64,000 nt of DNA, from assembly GCA_013400155.1 (NCBI GenBank), contig VXBM01000060.1:815924-879923 (forward strand), read 5' to 3'. The position numbers and the translations under genes were made by a program. Below, one piece after another: positions 24,001 through 36,000 of the stretch. This stretch comes from Helopsaltes ochotensis. Lineage: Eukaryota; Chordata; Aves; Passeriformes; Locustellidae. The notes beneath the pieces are model-generated. The model was not told where the DNA came from, ran no database searches, and was given only the letters and a program-made list of their open reading frames with translations. How positions within the stretch are numbered: the first letter of the stretch is position 1; every line of letters begins with the position of its first letter.

Positions 24001-27000
24001 GCTTCGTGTTGAAATTCAGCCTTTCCTCAAGCAGTGTTTCGTGACGAAGCCCCAGGCTGGTAACGTTTTATGGAAAACAGAATAAGGCTTCCCTTGTTTT
24101 CCTTACTCTTTATGAAGTGCCTCAGGATTTTGATGGGAAAATGAGCTGCAGTTTTATCAAGGAGAAAAGTTTTATACATGAAACCCGGATGTGCTGTACA
24201 ATAGATCCTTTCTAGTGGAGTATAAATAAAAGCATTGTGTCAGAATGGTTTTCATTTATACCTATTGTCAGTGAATTGGCAGTTCTGATTCAGACACCCT
24301 GATTTACCAGCAAGTTTTAACAGTTGCATGCTCTTTACTTAATAGCTGAAGAGTGATAAAAATACTAAACAGGCTCTCACCTCAGCATCTAATTTGAGAG
24401 CAGCTCAGGAGCAGGCTGTATCCCGGGCACGTGAAATCCATTCTAAACACCCACTTGTGGAAAACATTTCCTCTTGAACCATCCCAACATGCAGACTATG
24501 TTTTTGGGAATCATGAGGTTGCAGTCTAACCTGTCACCCCCCGCCCCTCCCGTCTCTTGCAGGTGCGCAGGCGTTGGGCACCTCCATGGGCTCCTCCGTG
24601 CACAGGTACGCTGTCCTGGGGACATCCCGTCTCGTCTGGGGGGACACCCAAAGCCTCCCTGGCACCAGGGCACTTCAGCTGACGTCAGGAGTTGTGAAAA
24701 AGCAGTGCTGTCTCTAAAGCCTGAAGAATAGATCACAGAATATGAAAGGCTGTTCTAAGTCTCGTCTCTTAACAAAGCTCTGTTTATTCATAGCTAATAA
24801 CATCAGATTCTGTTAGCTATCTGTTTACCCTGAGGTCAGTTTTACACTAAAAGTAGTGCTTTCTCCCTGTGGCTAATTAATTCTATCTCTCTCTAACAAA
24901 GGCCAAAACGACCCTGGTTTTGTATGTTACTTTTCATCCTTGCAAGTTGCACAGAGGAGAAATCTTCCCGGTGGCTTTTGAAGTGCTTCCTTGGAGGAAG
25001 GATGTTTCTGGCACTGAGTGTGTCTGCTCTCTGTGCCACTGACAGCTTTGGCTTTATTTTGTGACTTCACCTCTGCTCACTGCTGTTTTCTCCGCCTTGA
25101 TTTAATTTGTATTTCTGTTCTGCTTTTGGTTTGTGTTGTATTGACAGACTCAGTCCTTTAATGCAATAATCGTTTCCTTTTTCTTCTGTCATAGCTGAAG
25201 AAGTCATAAGCTTGTGCATGTAAAGACTGGCAAAAATTATCTGGGGTCCTAAAAATTCCTAAATTAATACACAGGACCATTGTGGTTTGTTACTTAGTAT
25301 TGGTGTTTTCATTTCTCAGGGGAGGCTTTGCAGACAGTGTGGCTTCTGTTAAAGACATTCCCTGCCTTTGCAGAGTTCATTAGATGTATTTCTCTGGAGG
25401 GAAATGGTTCTTTACAGCTCAAATGGTTCCTGGTTATTTGACAAGGGGAGCAGCAGAGGGTGCTATGGCGTGGCCTGCTTCAAACCAGATATGAGAATTC
25501 CTTGAAATTTATCTCAAAATGAGTGGGTTGGCAGTTTGTCTTCACTTTTCTCTGGTAAAAAGCCATAAAGCACCTAGACTGTATTAGCTAATAAATGCAT
25601 TTGTCCTTTAAAAAGAACCTATCCATTTAATAGATGCTTTGGGGTGGACAAAAATAAAATAAAAGCAACTTGTGTTTTTTTTATTTTATTTTAGCATATC
25701 TGAAGAGAGCAGCAATGTCCCTGCTGGTAAAGGTGTAACAAAAGTCAGCCGCACCTTCAGCTACCTCAGGAATAAAATGTCCAGCAGCAAGAAGAGCAAA
25801 GTAAGTGCTTCTTATGATTTGTGGAATGCCCCTAGGCAGCAGAAATGAGTTCTGTGTTTAAGTCTTTGCCTGGCTTTCTTCTTTACCTTCTTTTACTTTC
25901 TTCCCTCCCCTTTTTTATTTTTTTTTCAGTAAGGGCAGGAGTGTCTTTGGGGTGATAGGAATTGGCTACATGAGAAATTTTAGGACCTCAAAATTGAGCC
26001 CAAGGAGAACTGGATGAGGCTCAGTATGGCCAAGTGCTGGGTCCCAGATTTGGGTTACAGTGACAGTGCTGTGTGGACAGTTGGACTGGATGATCTTAAA
26101 GGTCTCTTCCAGCCTTTATGATTCTGTGTTTTCACTCGTTTCCCCAGAGAGAATAAATTTTGCTCTGGCACGAGTTAGGGCTTTGTAGTGATTAATGAGT
26201 CTAATTTTACTGAACCTGAGAGGTGTTTAATAAAACAAGGACAGGAGCTGTAAGAAGGGACTGGCTGCTGAGGGCTGTATTGTCTTTTCATCATTTTTTT
26301 ACTTGTGCCATAAAATTCCTGTGTACTGCAGGAGAAGTTGCTCAAACAGTAATTTTTAGTGATGGCCAATATTTAGATTTTTCCCCTTTTTTATCCTTGA
26401 AACCCTGGAATTAAATTTGCTGCAAATTAAGCCCTGCTCACCACAGCTGAATTTCCTGAAAACATTATTGATTACAGAAATAATTACATTGATGCTAAAT
26501 ACTTCACACTAACAGGCTGCTGTTGCTTTAGATTGTCCCTTTAAGGTTAATATATATTTGGGGATTTTCTTGGCTTGGTTGGTTTATTTTTGCTTGAGTT
26601 TCACCTCAGTTCATCTGTCTGACAGAAACTCAGAGCACTTTACAGTCTCGTTAGGTGATGTGTAGTTAATGTGTTGGTAAGTACTCTTGGAAGGCCCTTG
26701 AGAGGTGGGATGATACTCAGTTTCTTGTTGTGGATATCTTTCAAAATAGCCACAAGTGCCAGTGGCTCAGAGCTGCTGCTGAGTCGCTTCAGGACAATGC
26801 TGTTCCCTGCTGCAAAGTAAAGTGTTGAAAAAGTAAATCTGTTTATGTAGAAACCTCTGTGCAAACACCTGTGAGAAGTTCAGGAGCATTTTGCACAGAC
26901 AGTGAGTGAGATTGGAGTTCATTAACTGGTTCTTGCACTTTAATGTGGATAATCTCTAAAGCAAGAACTGGAGAGAGAGGTAAGAGATCTGGTTGGGACA

Positions 27001-30000
27001 GAAAATATAACAGCAGTGCTTTTAGATATTTGTTCAATGCAGTTTGATTTCACTAACATCATGATTGTGTCTGAAAATGTTGATAAAGAGTTGCTCCAAA
27101 ATCCCAACCATAACATGCACTACAAAATTGCAGCTCATATCAACTCTCATGCTTTTACTAAATAAGAGCCAAAATATCCTTCAAGTTACAATTTCTTGTC
27201 TGCTCACGGTGGAATGTTTGCATTATGTAAATATTTAAGCCTCCACAGGTACATTTAAATAATTTGACCGAAAAATTCGTTGGAACACTGATTTCCCAGA
27301 AGTGTTATAGACAGAAAAACAAAACCAACAAAACAGCAAACCTTGAAAAAGAGGAAGTTTGACACAGGAAGTTGGGCTGTCAGGAGGGAGGGAAGCTTCA
27401 GTGTCTTTCCAGCTGGGTTTTTCTCATCTCCAGACCTTCAGAAATGCAGTTTTCTTGGATGAAATAAAGTAAAACAAGGCACATCTGAGCCTACTAACGG
27501 CAACAGCTGTTTTGGAAAATGTGGAGAGTTATGTAAAAAAACCTTAAAAATAAAGGGGTGTTTAGAGCATTAACCGGAGGGGATACTGGTAGAAGCTGGT
27601 GTGCATTTACCCCTGTCTGGCATGTACTTGGTGTTATTTGAGATTATCAGTGAATCTCTTGCTATTAGCAGAGTGCCCTGATTCACATTTGTGAAGTCTT
27701 AAACATGCTCTATCTTCGTCAGTTCAGGAAAAAAACCCTCCATTTTTTTCTTTCATTTTGGTTGAGAGTTTCTGAGAAAATTACAACAATTGGCATGAGT
27801 AATTTCCCTTTTTCATTGCCTTGCACAGTATTAAGGCAGAGCTGTGGCAGCAGCGGCTTTTCAGGGTATGTGGTATGAGTTGCAAGTGTTTGAAAGGATT
27901 AGGAGACAGGGAATATATGTGACCTGCAGAGCAGTAGGAGCTCAAACACACAAAACCTCTGTCTGGGCAACTTCTACAGCACTTTGTTTGCTGAAGTACT
28001 ACATAGCTACACTGAGGGGCGTTAAAATTCACTTTTTCTGTACCCCAGACATCACAGAGTGTTTGATTTACTCCCCTTTACCTTTTGAAATAGGTGGTCT
28101 TCTATTGACTGGTGACTTGTAAAATATAATCACATCCTTTTCTGCCTGTATGGGTTTGGTTTTTAGTTTTGGTGGGTTTTGTTTTTTAGCTAAGGTGTAG
28201 GGCAAGATGAAAGCCACAGCAAACTAGCTAAAATCATCTCTAAGGAAGTCAGCAGTTGTCCTGACCCCTCCCATTGCTCAACTCCTCCGTGCTGTGCCTC
28301 CCGTCCCCGGCCCTGCTGCAGCCTCCGGCATCGCCATGGGCTAGCAGGGAGCAGCTCCTGGCGGGGAGCAGCTCTCCTGCCCCGGGGCAAGGATGTCCAT
28401 AAAATGGAATAGATTCTCAGAAGTACCTCAGATAACAGTGAAGCTGGTGGGACTTAAGCACTGGGAGGTAAGAGCTGCGTGGTTCCTGGGGAGCGGGGTC
28501 TGCGGCTGCCGCGGCACCTGTGTGGCCGTGTCTGCTCCGGCGCCTCGGTTCAGCCGCCAAGCCGGGCTTCAAATCTCACTGGCAGCTCCAACAGGACAAA
28601 AATAGTCTTGTTTCTACAGCCCTTCTTTAAATAAAGTTCCAGTAACTGCCACAGGAAAGAAGAAAAAGCTGAAAAAAAAAAAATCTCATTGTGAGACCTT
28701 GTCCTTCAGTGGAGTGGCTGGCAGCCCTTGTGTGGAGCTTGCTGCTTCCTCCTTGAAAGTGGTGCACCAATTTCCTGTTTTTTCCTGGGACCGTTCAGCT
28801 TTAATTGGAATTAAAATTAGACTTCAGAATTGCTGGGTTTTGCAGTGAACTTCGGGTAGGTTTAGGGTATAGAATGGGAAATCTCCTTTCAGCATGAGAG
28901 TCGTAAGATTTGGCTTGAGCTTAGAGTGATCTTTTCTCCTGGAGCTTCACAAGGCTTGGCAGTAGAGCAAAACTCCAGGCATCAACTTGGTACCATCAGC
29001 CCAGGCCTAAACTGCAGAGTTTCATTTGCTGAATCCTGCCAGGCTGGATGTGGTTAAGAAGGGCAGGTTAGTGGATGGAAACTGGGGCTGTGGAGGTTTC
29101 TGTGGGGTGGTGTGAGCCAAGCTGATGGCTCAGAGGAGGCAGAGATGTGATGCAATGCAGACTCTTTCTGGCAGGTTTTCTGCTTCAGACAGGATTATTC
29201 CATATGGTAATACTCCTAGTTTTGCTTATTTGCAGAACAAAACAGCATTTGGGGCCAGTAAATAGACTTTCTGTTTATGACACTTCGCAGGGAGAGACTC
29301 CGGCGCTGGCATTTTGCCTGGGATGTGTTGGGAGAGGAGTCCTTCGGCTGAGTTACTCATTATGTGTGTGTCATCCCGGGCTCAACAGTTCTTGCAGTGG
29401 CTGCAGAGCTCCATTCCTCTTTAAACCACTTCATGGCAGTTGCTCACATGGGCAGCTCTGCAGTTCCGTGATATTCAGGCTGGGACAATATTAGGCAAAA
29501 GGCACATGGCAAATAAATAACAAAATGCAAAGATAAGCCTTTACCAGTTTCTGGGTTAAACTTCTCTTTCAGATGCCAGGAAATCTGCAGCAACAGTTAA
29601 AAGTACAGACCTGGCGCTGACTTGTATCATAAACATTTTGTAGATTTGGTACATAGAAAGGAGTTGTTGTAATTCAAATTCAGAGCTTTTCTGTGGAGTT
29701 TCCTTTAAAACTTGTTTGGAAGAATTCCAAATCCATGAAAGGCTGCAGGGAAAAATGTTTCGAATTTTTAGTGTTTAGAATTTTCTATCTAAGGTAGAGA
29801 TAGAAAAGAAGCAAAAACTCTGCTAAAAGTTGGAGAAGCTGTCTGTGCTTGTCTTCTTTCCAAAGCTGAGTAGCCCAGAGGTTGAGTCGTGGCTTGTGGA
29901 AGATGAGAGGCTGTTTTATGGTGTTGCTGTTGTTCCTCAGCCTTTCTGTGGTGCGATAGGTCAGGAGTTTGTAAAAGGTCCATTTTGCCAAAAAGATTCA

Positions 30001-33000
30001 CGTAGTTACTCGGGGTTGCATGTAACTCTTGCTAAAAGTTGCTAGTTGGAAGGAAAACAGAGGTGGAAATATTTTGGCAGTAAGGCTGTAGTAGAGGCAC
30101 TGAGGAAGAACTTGTGTTCTTCATTAAAACTGCAGTTGCAAATCACAAGCCTTATGGTTTGGACTTAACTGTGTTGAAAGTCTGATACACACTGCATTTG
30201 GTATTTGTGTTTAACACTATTTATTTAAAGTGCTGAAGAGGCTGATGAGAGCCCAGAAAAAGGGAAGAGGTAAAGTCATTAAACCAAGCAAGTATAAAAC
30301 AAAAGTAGAAGGAAATAGATGCCTTCAGAACAGACTCGGTTTCGTCTGCAGTGGTGAGGCACCTGTGTGAGTCAATAGCCTGTAAATCCACTTCCACAGG
30401 GGCTTTTTTAGGGGAGAGCTGTGCAGACACATGGCCATTGTTCAGGTGCACCTCAATCAATACTCTCACCGTGCCCAAGGCAAACACTGAGCAATCTGTA
30501 ACTAGGGAAGAGACCTCTGCCCAGTGACAAGGCTGTGGGTCATTTTGTCTCGGCAGGAAAAAGAGAAAGATAAAGAGAAGACTAAAGAGAAGGACAAAGA
30601 TTCCAAGGAGAAGGAAAAAGACAAGAAGCTGTTGAATGGACATCTCTTCACTGCAACCTCCGTTGTAGCTCAAGCAACCTGTTACCACTGTATGAAGCCT
30701 TTCAATAAGGATTCGTACTACTGTGCAAGTAAGTCAGGGGGGTTCCCCCCCCCTTCCTTTTATTTTTCATTGAATTTGCATGGAAAATGCAAATATTACA
30801 CTTTATTTTCCTTTTGCTTGAGGATGTAAGGTGGGTGGGAGACTTTGGAGATAGTGATTCATGGAGCAGTGTGTTGCATTGAGGAAACTGGACTGAAATG
30901 AGTCGTGGCTGCATGGAGCTGTCCTGAAACCTCTTTCCTAAGCCTGAGCTCGGCCATCACAGCAGGCCATGGGGTTTTCTACCCCTTGTTGGGCTCTATC
31001 AGTCAGGAGAACTTATTTCAGTTGCATGCTTGGAGCTGAGGTGCCTTGATAAGGAGGACAAAGGACAGGGACAGCTGGCTTGAGTCATGGCTTCTATTTC
31101 CAGTAGGGGAAAAAAAATGTCTCACCCATCTGTGATGTATTGCTTTAGTTCTCTGAAACGCTGCTTCAGTGAACCCACAGTGGGGAACCACATGGTACAG
31201 AGGGAAATACTGACCCTCTGCTCCCTTTGTACAAGCAGTTGCATCACAGGTCAAATGACAGCTACCTGTGTGCGTGCGGAGGACGTGCAGCGCAGGACAG
31301 GCAGCATGGGAACCTCGCTGAGGGTTCCTGGCAGATTGGGGATTTTGTTCTCATTTCTTATCAGACAGCTTCTCATGCCTGTAGCTCGATAAGGTCAGCA
31401 GTGTTCGTGTGGTCAAGACCAGAATGCTGCTTGGTTGGTGCAGCAACCCAAAGCTATAGAATATGCAGACAAAACCTATTTTTTTCCCACTACAGCTCAG
31501 TGCAAAAGGCTTTCCTCTCCTCACTGTTAGTAATTTTTGACTCCACTAGCTTAGAAATGAGTCAGAGGACTGCGGGAACTGCAGGCTGGAGCCTTCCCTT
31601 CCTGCTGGTAGATGGGGAAGGAGCAGCCAGCTCAATCCCAAATGGCACTTGTGAGTTTCCTGGAAGAGACTCCAGCAGAGTTGTTTGTCCTGAGATATGC
31701 TCTGTGTCAGCCTGATGGGAAATGTAAAACATGGACAATTACAAACTCACAAATGCATCCTCTCCCTTTCCCCACTTGACTTTATTAACAGCTTCTGAAG
31801 CCACATAGAAAATCAAATATATCCCAGTTTAATATTCTGGATCCTAATGAGTTAAAATAACCCAACAATGTCATATGTTTCAGCACAGATGTTCTTTCCT
31901 TATTTTCAAGGTATGATGGAAAATTGCTGTAATTTTCTGCGTTGGCCAGAAAATTAATGTCATAAAAAAATGTTTAGTGAGGGCCTAAGCTGAGAGCTCA
32001 CATCAGAGAGCGGTTCTTTCTCCCATTACATCTTAAAATCAACCTCAGATGCTTTGGAAATGATGGATAAGCAGCAGCAGAGGCTCTGATATTCCTGTGG
32101 TGTTGTAGGCTGGTGCTACCACCGCTGCTCTGTCTCACCTATGGATGACTTTTAATGCTTTTTAAAGCACTGGATATTTTAAATCAATGTCTCAGCTTTT
32201 CAGTGTTGTCCCACAGCTTCCTGAAACATGTTTCAATGCTGAAAGATTGAGCATGCTTTGAAACAAATGGGCAAGCGAAAAAGCCGAATTTTTAGTAGCT
32301 TTCTGCCTTGTCGTTTTTACTTTTTTTTTTTTTTGTGATCAGTGAAGCAGAAAAGAAGGTTTTGGGGGTTTCAGTTATTAATACTAGTGACACAGAGGAG
32401 TTAGAGGAGCATCTTGCTTGCTGAAGAGTTGAATTGGAGGAATAAAGTCTGTACAACCAGATTTTTTTAACATAAAAATTCCGCTTTTTTTTGCCAAATG
32501 GTACACACTAAAGAGCTGTCTTCAGGCTTTCAAGGCTTGAGTGTGAATTTCACGATTCTGAATTGTCTCACTGCCTCTGGTCATGCCCCAGAGGAGCAGG
32601 TTCTGTTCCTCTTTCTTGTTAGGTCTCGAAACAGTGCTTGGGGGTTTTGCAACAGTTTTCAGGTTACTTTGTTCTGTCTTCTCTTGCACAGGAAATTGAG
32701 GGACACTGTCAGAATAGCAGCACCCTATGGCCTTACCCTTATCTAAGTCAAAGTGCCAGAATTACTGACTTTTATTGAGTTGTCCCAAATGTAAGAGATT
32801 CTAGAAATGTGAGCGTATTTTGTCATTCTGGACATAGAATTTTCTCCCTTTTTTCTGCTTCAAGAAATAATTCAGAACTTCACACTTAGAGTGTAACATA
32901 CATATAAAATGCAGTTCATTATCTCTGTTAGTGTTATCATGAATGAGTGGAAATATTTTTCTCTAGGCTGCTGAATCTCATCTTGAGCTGTGATCTTTTG

Positions 33001-36000
33001 TCTGCCAAAAGAGTTAAAGCCTGAAACCCAATTTTCAGTTCTTAGAGGAGGGGGAAAAAAAAAAAAAGGTAGTTTTAATCACCTTTGAAAACTTTGACTC
33101 CCAGAAATCTGCTGGCAGAGACCATGGGCAGACTCAGGGTATTAAAAAAACCCAAACCACCCAGCTTTTGCTCTGACATATGTGCAGCAAAGCATATGTC
33201 CCAGGGGGTGTTAAATCATGACAGTGTTTGCATTGGTGAATGTGGTGGTTTTGGACCAAAACTTCAGTTTCCAGCAGGAAATCCCAACCTCAAGGATCCC
33301 TGAGAGATGCTGCTCCTGTTACCTTTTCTGGTAACCCTGCAGTAGGGCAGCATTTGGGTTCTGTGCTGTAGATCTTATCCCTGCCTGAGTTTGTGTAAAT
33401 GAATTTCCCCATCCTCTTCCTGTCTTTTAGATCTCATAGTCCTTGTCTTGTTGAAAACAGTATTCATCTTTTCAGAGAAATATTGGCCCTACAACTGGTT
33501 TCTGTCTCCTGCTTTCCTCCTTACTTTCAGAGGGATAATGCCATCAGGGCTTGGGTTTTTTTCCCTTTTTTTTTCTTTAATTTAAGACCCCTGGCAACTC
33601 AACCTTGTATTGATTTTTAAACAGAATTTCCTGTTAAATTCTTTGAGGAAATGTTATTAACAAACAAAGGGCTAATTATCTTGGAAAGCAGCCTCTCTCT
33701 CAGTATTTGTAGCTACTTGTGTAAACCACAGTGATGCCTGAAAGTTATAATTCTCAGTAGTTTAAGTTAACAGTTCAGATGACAAACAGCAAAAACTAAT
33801 CTGTTTTCTGTGGGGTTTTGTTTAATTCATTGGTTTTGATTTTTTTTTTTTTTTGACAGACTGTAATGCAATTGTTCACAAAGGCTGTAAGGAGAATTTT
33901 GCTTCTTGTGCAAAGGTCAAAATGAAGGTGAGGGATTTCATCTACTCTACTGAATATATATATATACGTATATATATAACACTTCCTACCACATGTCAAA
34001 AAGTTTCCAGTTCGATGTTAAGAACTTGGGCCTCAGTGCTGAAGATTTCACATAATGAAAACTGTTAAATATACTGTTTATGTGAGGAACACACAGATTT
34101 CGTGCTTATCCCAAATGCAGGGAACCTGCTTCTCCAAGCTAAATAATGTTTGTGCAATTATGATTTCAGTTCACTTCAGTATTGTCATCACTTTCACATT
34201 TTTCATATTTGCTGCACATTTCTCCATCTGTTATTTTCCCCATTTCATTCAGAGAAAATAAAAAGTATACTTAAAAATACACATACACTGAGAGGCTTCA
34301 GGAAAAATATCAGCTTTTCTTTGTTTCTGTTGTATGGCACAACCTTCTGGGAGAAGGGAGAAAGAAATTAAAGTGAATTTCATTTTTCTTTCAGCCACAG
34401 AGAGGAATGCTGCAGGCACACGATACCTCTTCGTTACCCACAGTAACCATGAGAAACAAAAGTAAGACAATTTCTTTCCCTCTGCTTTGGGAGTGGTCTG
34501 TGTGCTGTTCTTAATGGTTCTTACAACTGATACTTGATATTATGAAAAATAAGCTTTTAAGAAAGCAAGGATGAGAGCATCTTCTGTGCATGATAAGCAG
34601 TATTTGAGATTTTAGATGTTGTACTGAGGTTGTACAGAGTTCACCCCCTTCTGCAGTGTCTGTGTAGCTTTAAGGAAATGTAAAATCATCTCAGATTTAG
34701 AAAAATCACTTGTCTGTTGTAGCTTGCTGAATGCCTATACCTGTTAAGGCCACAAAATCTGGAATAAGCAGCCTATGTCCATGGGTGTCTGACATGGGAA
34801 AGAATCCAACTATGAGTATTAAGTGGAGAGGATTCAAAACACAATTATTTTTGTTTTAAAAATAGTTATTAAAATTAAATAGTCTTGAGCTTTGAGGTAG
34901 GCAAAATATTTTAATTTTGAATAGGAGGAATACTGCAAAACTGTTCCTGACTTTGCTGAGGTACACTCTGCACTGCAGTGTGACCAAGGATAAAGAACAG
35001 GTGTGAAATAGCCCACATTGGTGTTATAGGGCCATGCTTTGATGAACTTAAGTGATAAGCTTTGATACGATAAATGACAGCTTGTATGGAACCACACTAT
35101 ATAATACAGTTGTAACCACTGTGGTATTTACCAGGAAGTTCAGAGGTGTTGCTCCAGAGAGCAGAAATGCATCTGAAGAAGCAAAAATCTGAAATTAATA
35201 TGGACAGATTAGTTAAAGGAATGTGATGATACAATGAAATCAGGATTATCATTTCTCTGTGGTACATACTGATAGGAGAAACCTATCTCCAAGAGTTTGA
35301 CCAGAAACAGCATATGACTATGGGCCCAGGGAAATAAAAAGGCAACAGGGTGGATTGTGACATGTGATTAATTATCAGAACAGTTAAATTGAGTTTCCCA
35401 GGGGTCTCTGTAAGTTTCTCCAGAGTCTCTGGAGCTATAGGTCCCACCTGGGTATTTCAAACCTAGAGCAGTGACTTCTGCACAGAGGTCGAAGGTCTTC
35501 CCTTCCTATGGCTGTTCCTAACGGCTGACATCCCCTGGGGATGCCTCTAGAAAGAAAAGGCAGTGAATTTCAGAGTCTGGATCCTTTTAAGGATCATCCT
35601 CATGGCAGTGAACAGGGGTTAAGGTGTCTGCACGAGCTGACTGTTGTCCCACCCTTGCATGCCAGGCTCGCAGCCGAAGGAGCGGCCGCGCTCCGCGATC
35701 CTCGCTCCCGAAGAAAGCACCGTCACCTCCACCTTCAACAACAGGAGATCCCAGCAGCCCACTGCACTCTCCAAAAGTGTCTCCATACAGAACATTGCAG
35801 GGTAAGCTTCCTCCCTGCACACCTGACTGCGTGTGTGTGCGTTACCTGACGCTGCCGACATAAAGAAATCCAGGTCTCACTATAAATAAGTTCACGTGCT
35901 GTGGCTTGCATTAAAGGTACAAAAGGAGTCACAGAGAGAGAAATAACCACGTTCTGGATGATACCATCAGTTGTCTTGTGCACAATCTGAGGGTCTGAGT

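Larger units (their letters stand above)
15657..24562 (+). other. AKAP13: AKAP13 intron (exons 4-5), largest in window
   Basis: About 8.9 kb. Contains a CR1 relic at 17258-17410 and the composite tandem-repeat block at 18489-19070. Homopolymer runs occur at about 20120-20135 (T) and 23178-23189 (A). A 113-codon open frame at 17743-18084 begins with a hydrophobic stretch but resembles no protein I know. No exon recognised. Confidence 0.65.
25801..30556 (+). other. AKAP13: AKAP13 intron (exons 6-7)
   Basis: About 4.8 kb. Holds an internally deleted CR1 (26010-26128) and the CpG-rich candidate promoter/first exon at 28260-28570. The rest is unremarkable. Confidence 0.65.

Noticed and set aside
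30221..30688. 155-codon - strand frame with a hydrophobic Leu/Phe-rich run
   Set aside because: The hydrophobic run is simply the reverse complement of the Lys/Glu-encoding part of exon 7.
33954..33978. AT-repeat next to exon 8 as a regulatory signal
   Set aside because: A plain dinucleotide microsatellite. No reason from sequence alone to assign a function.
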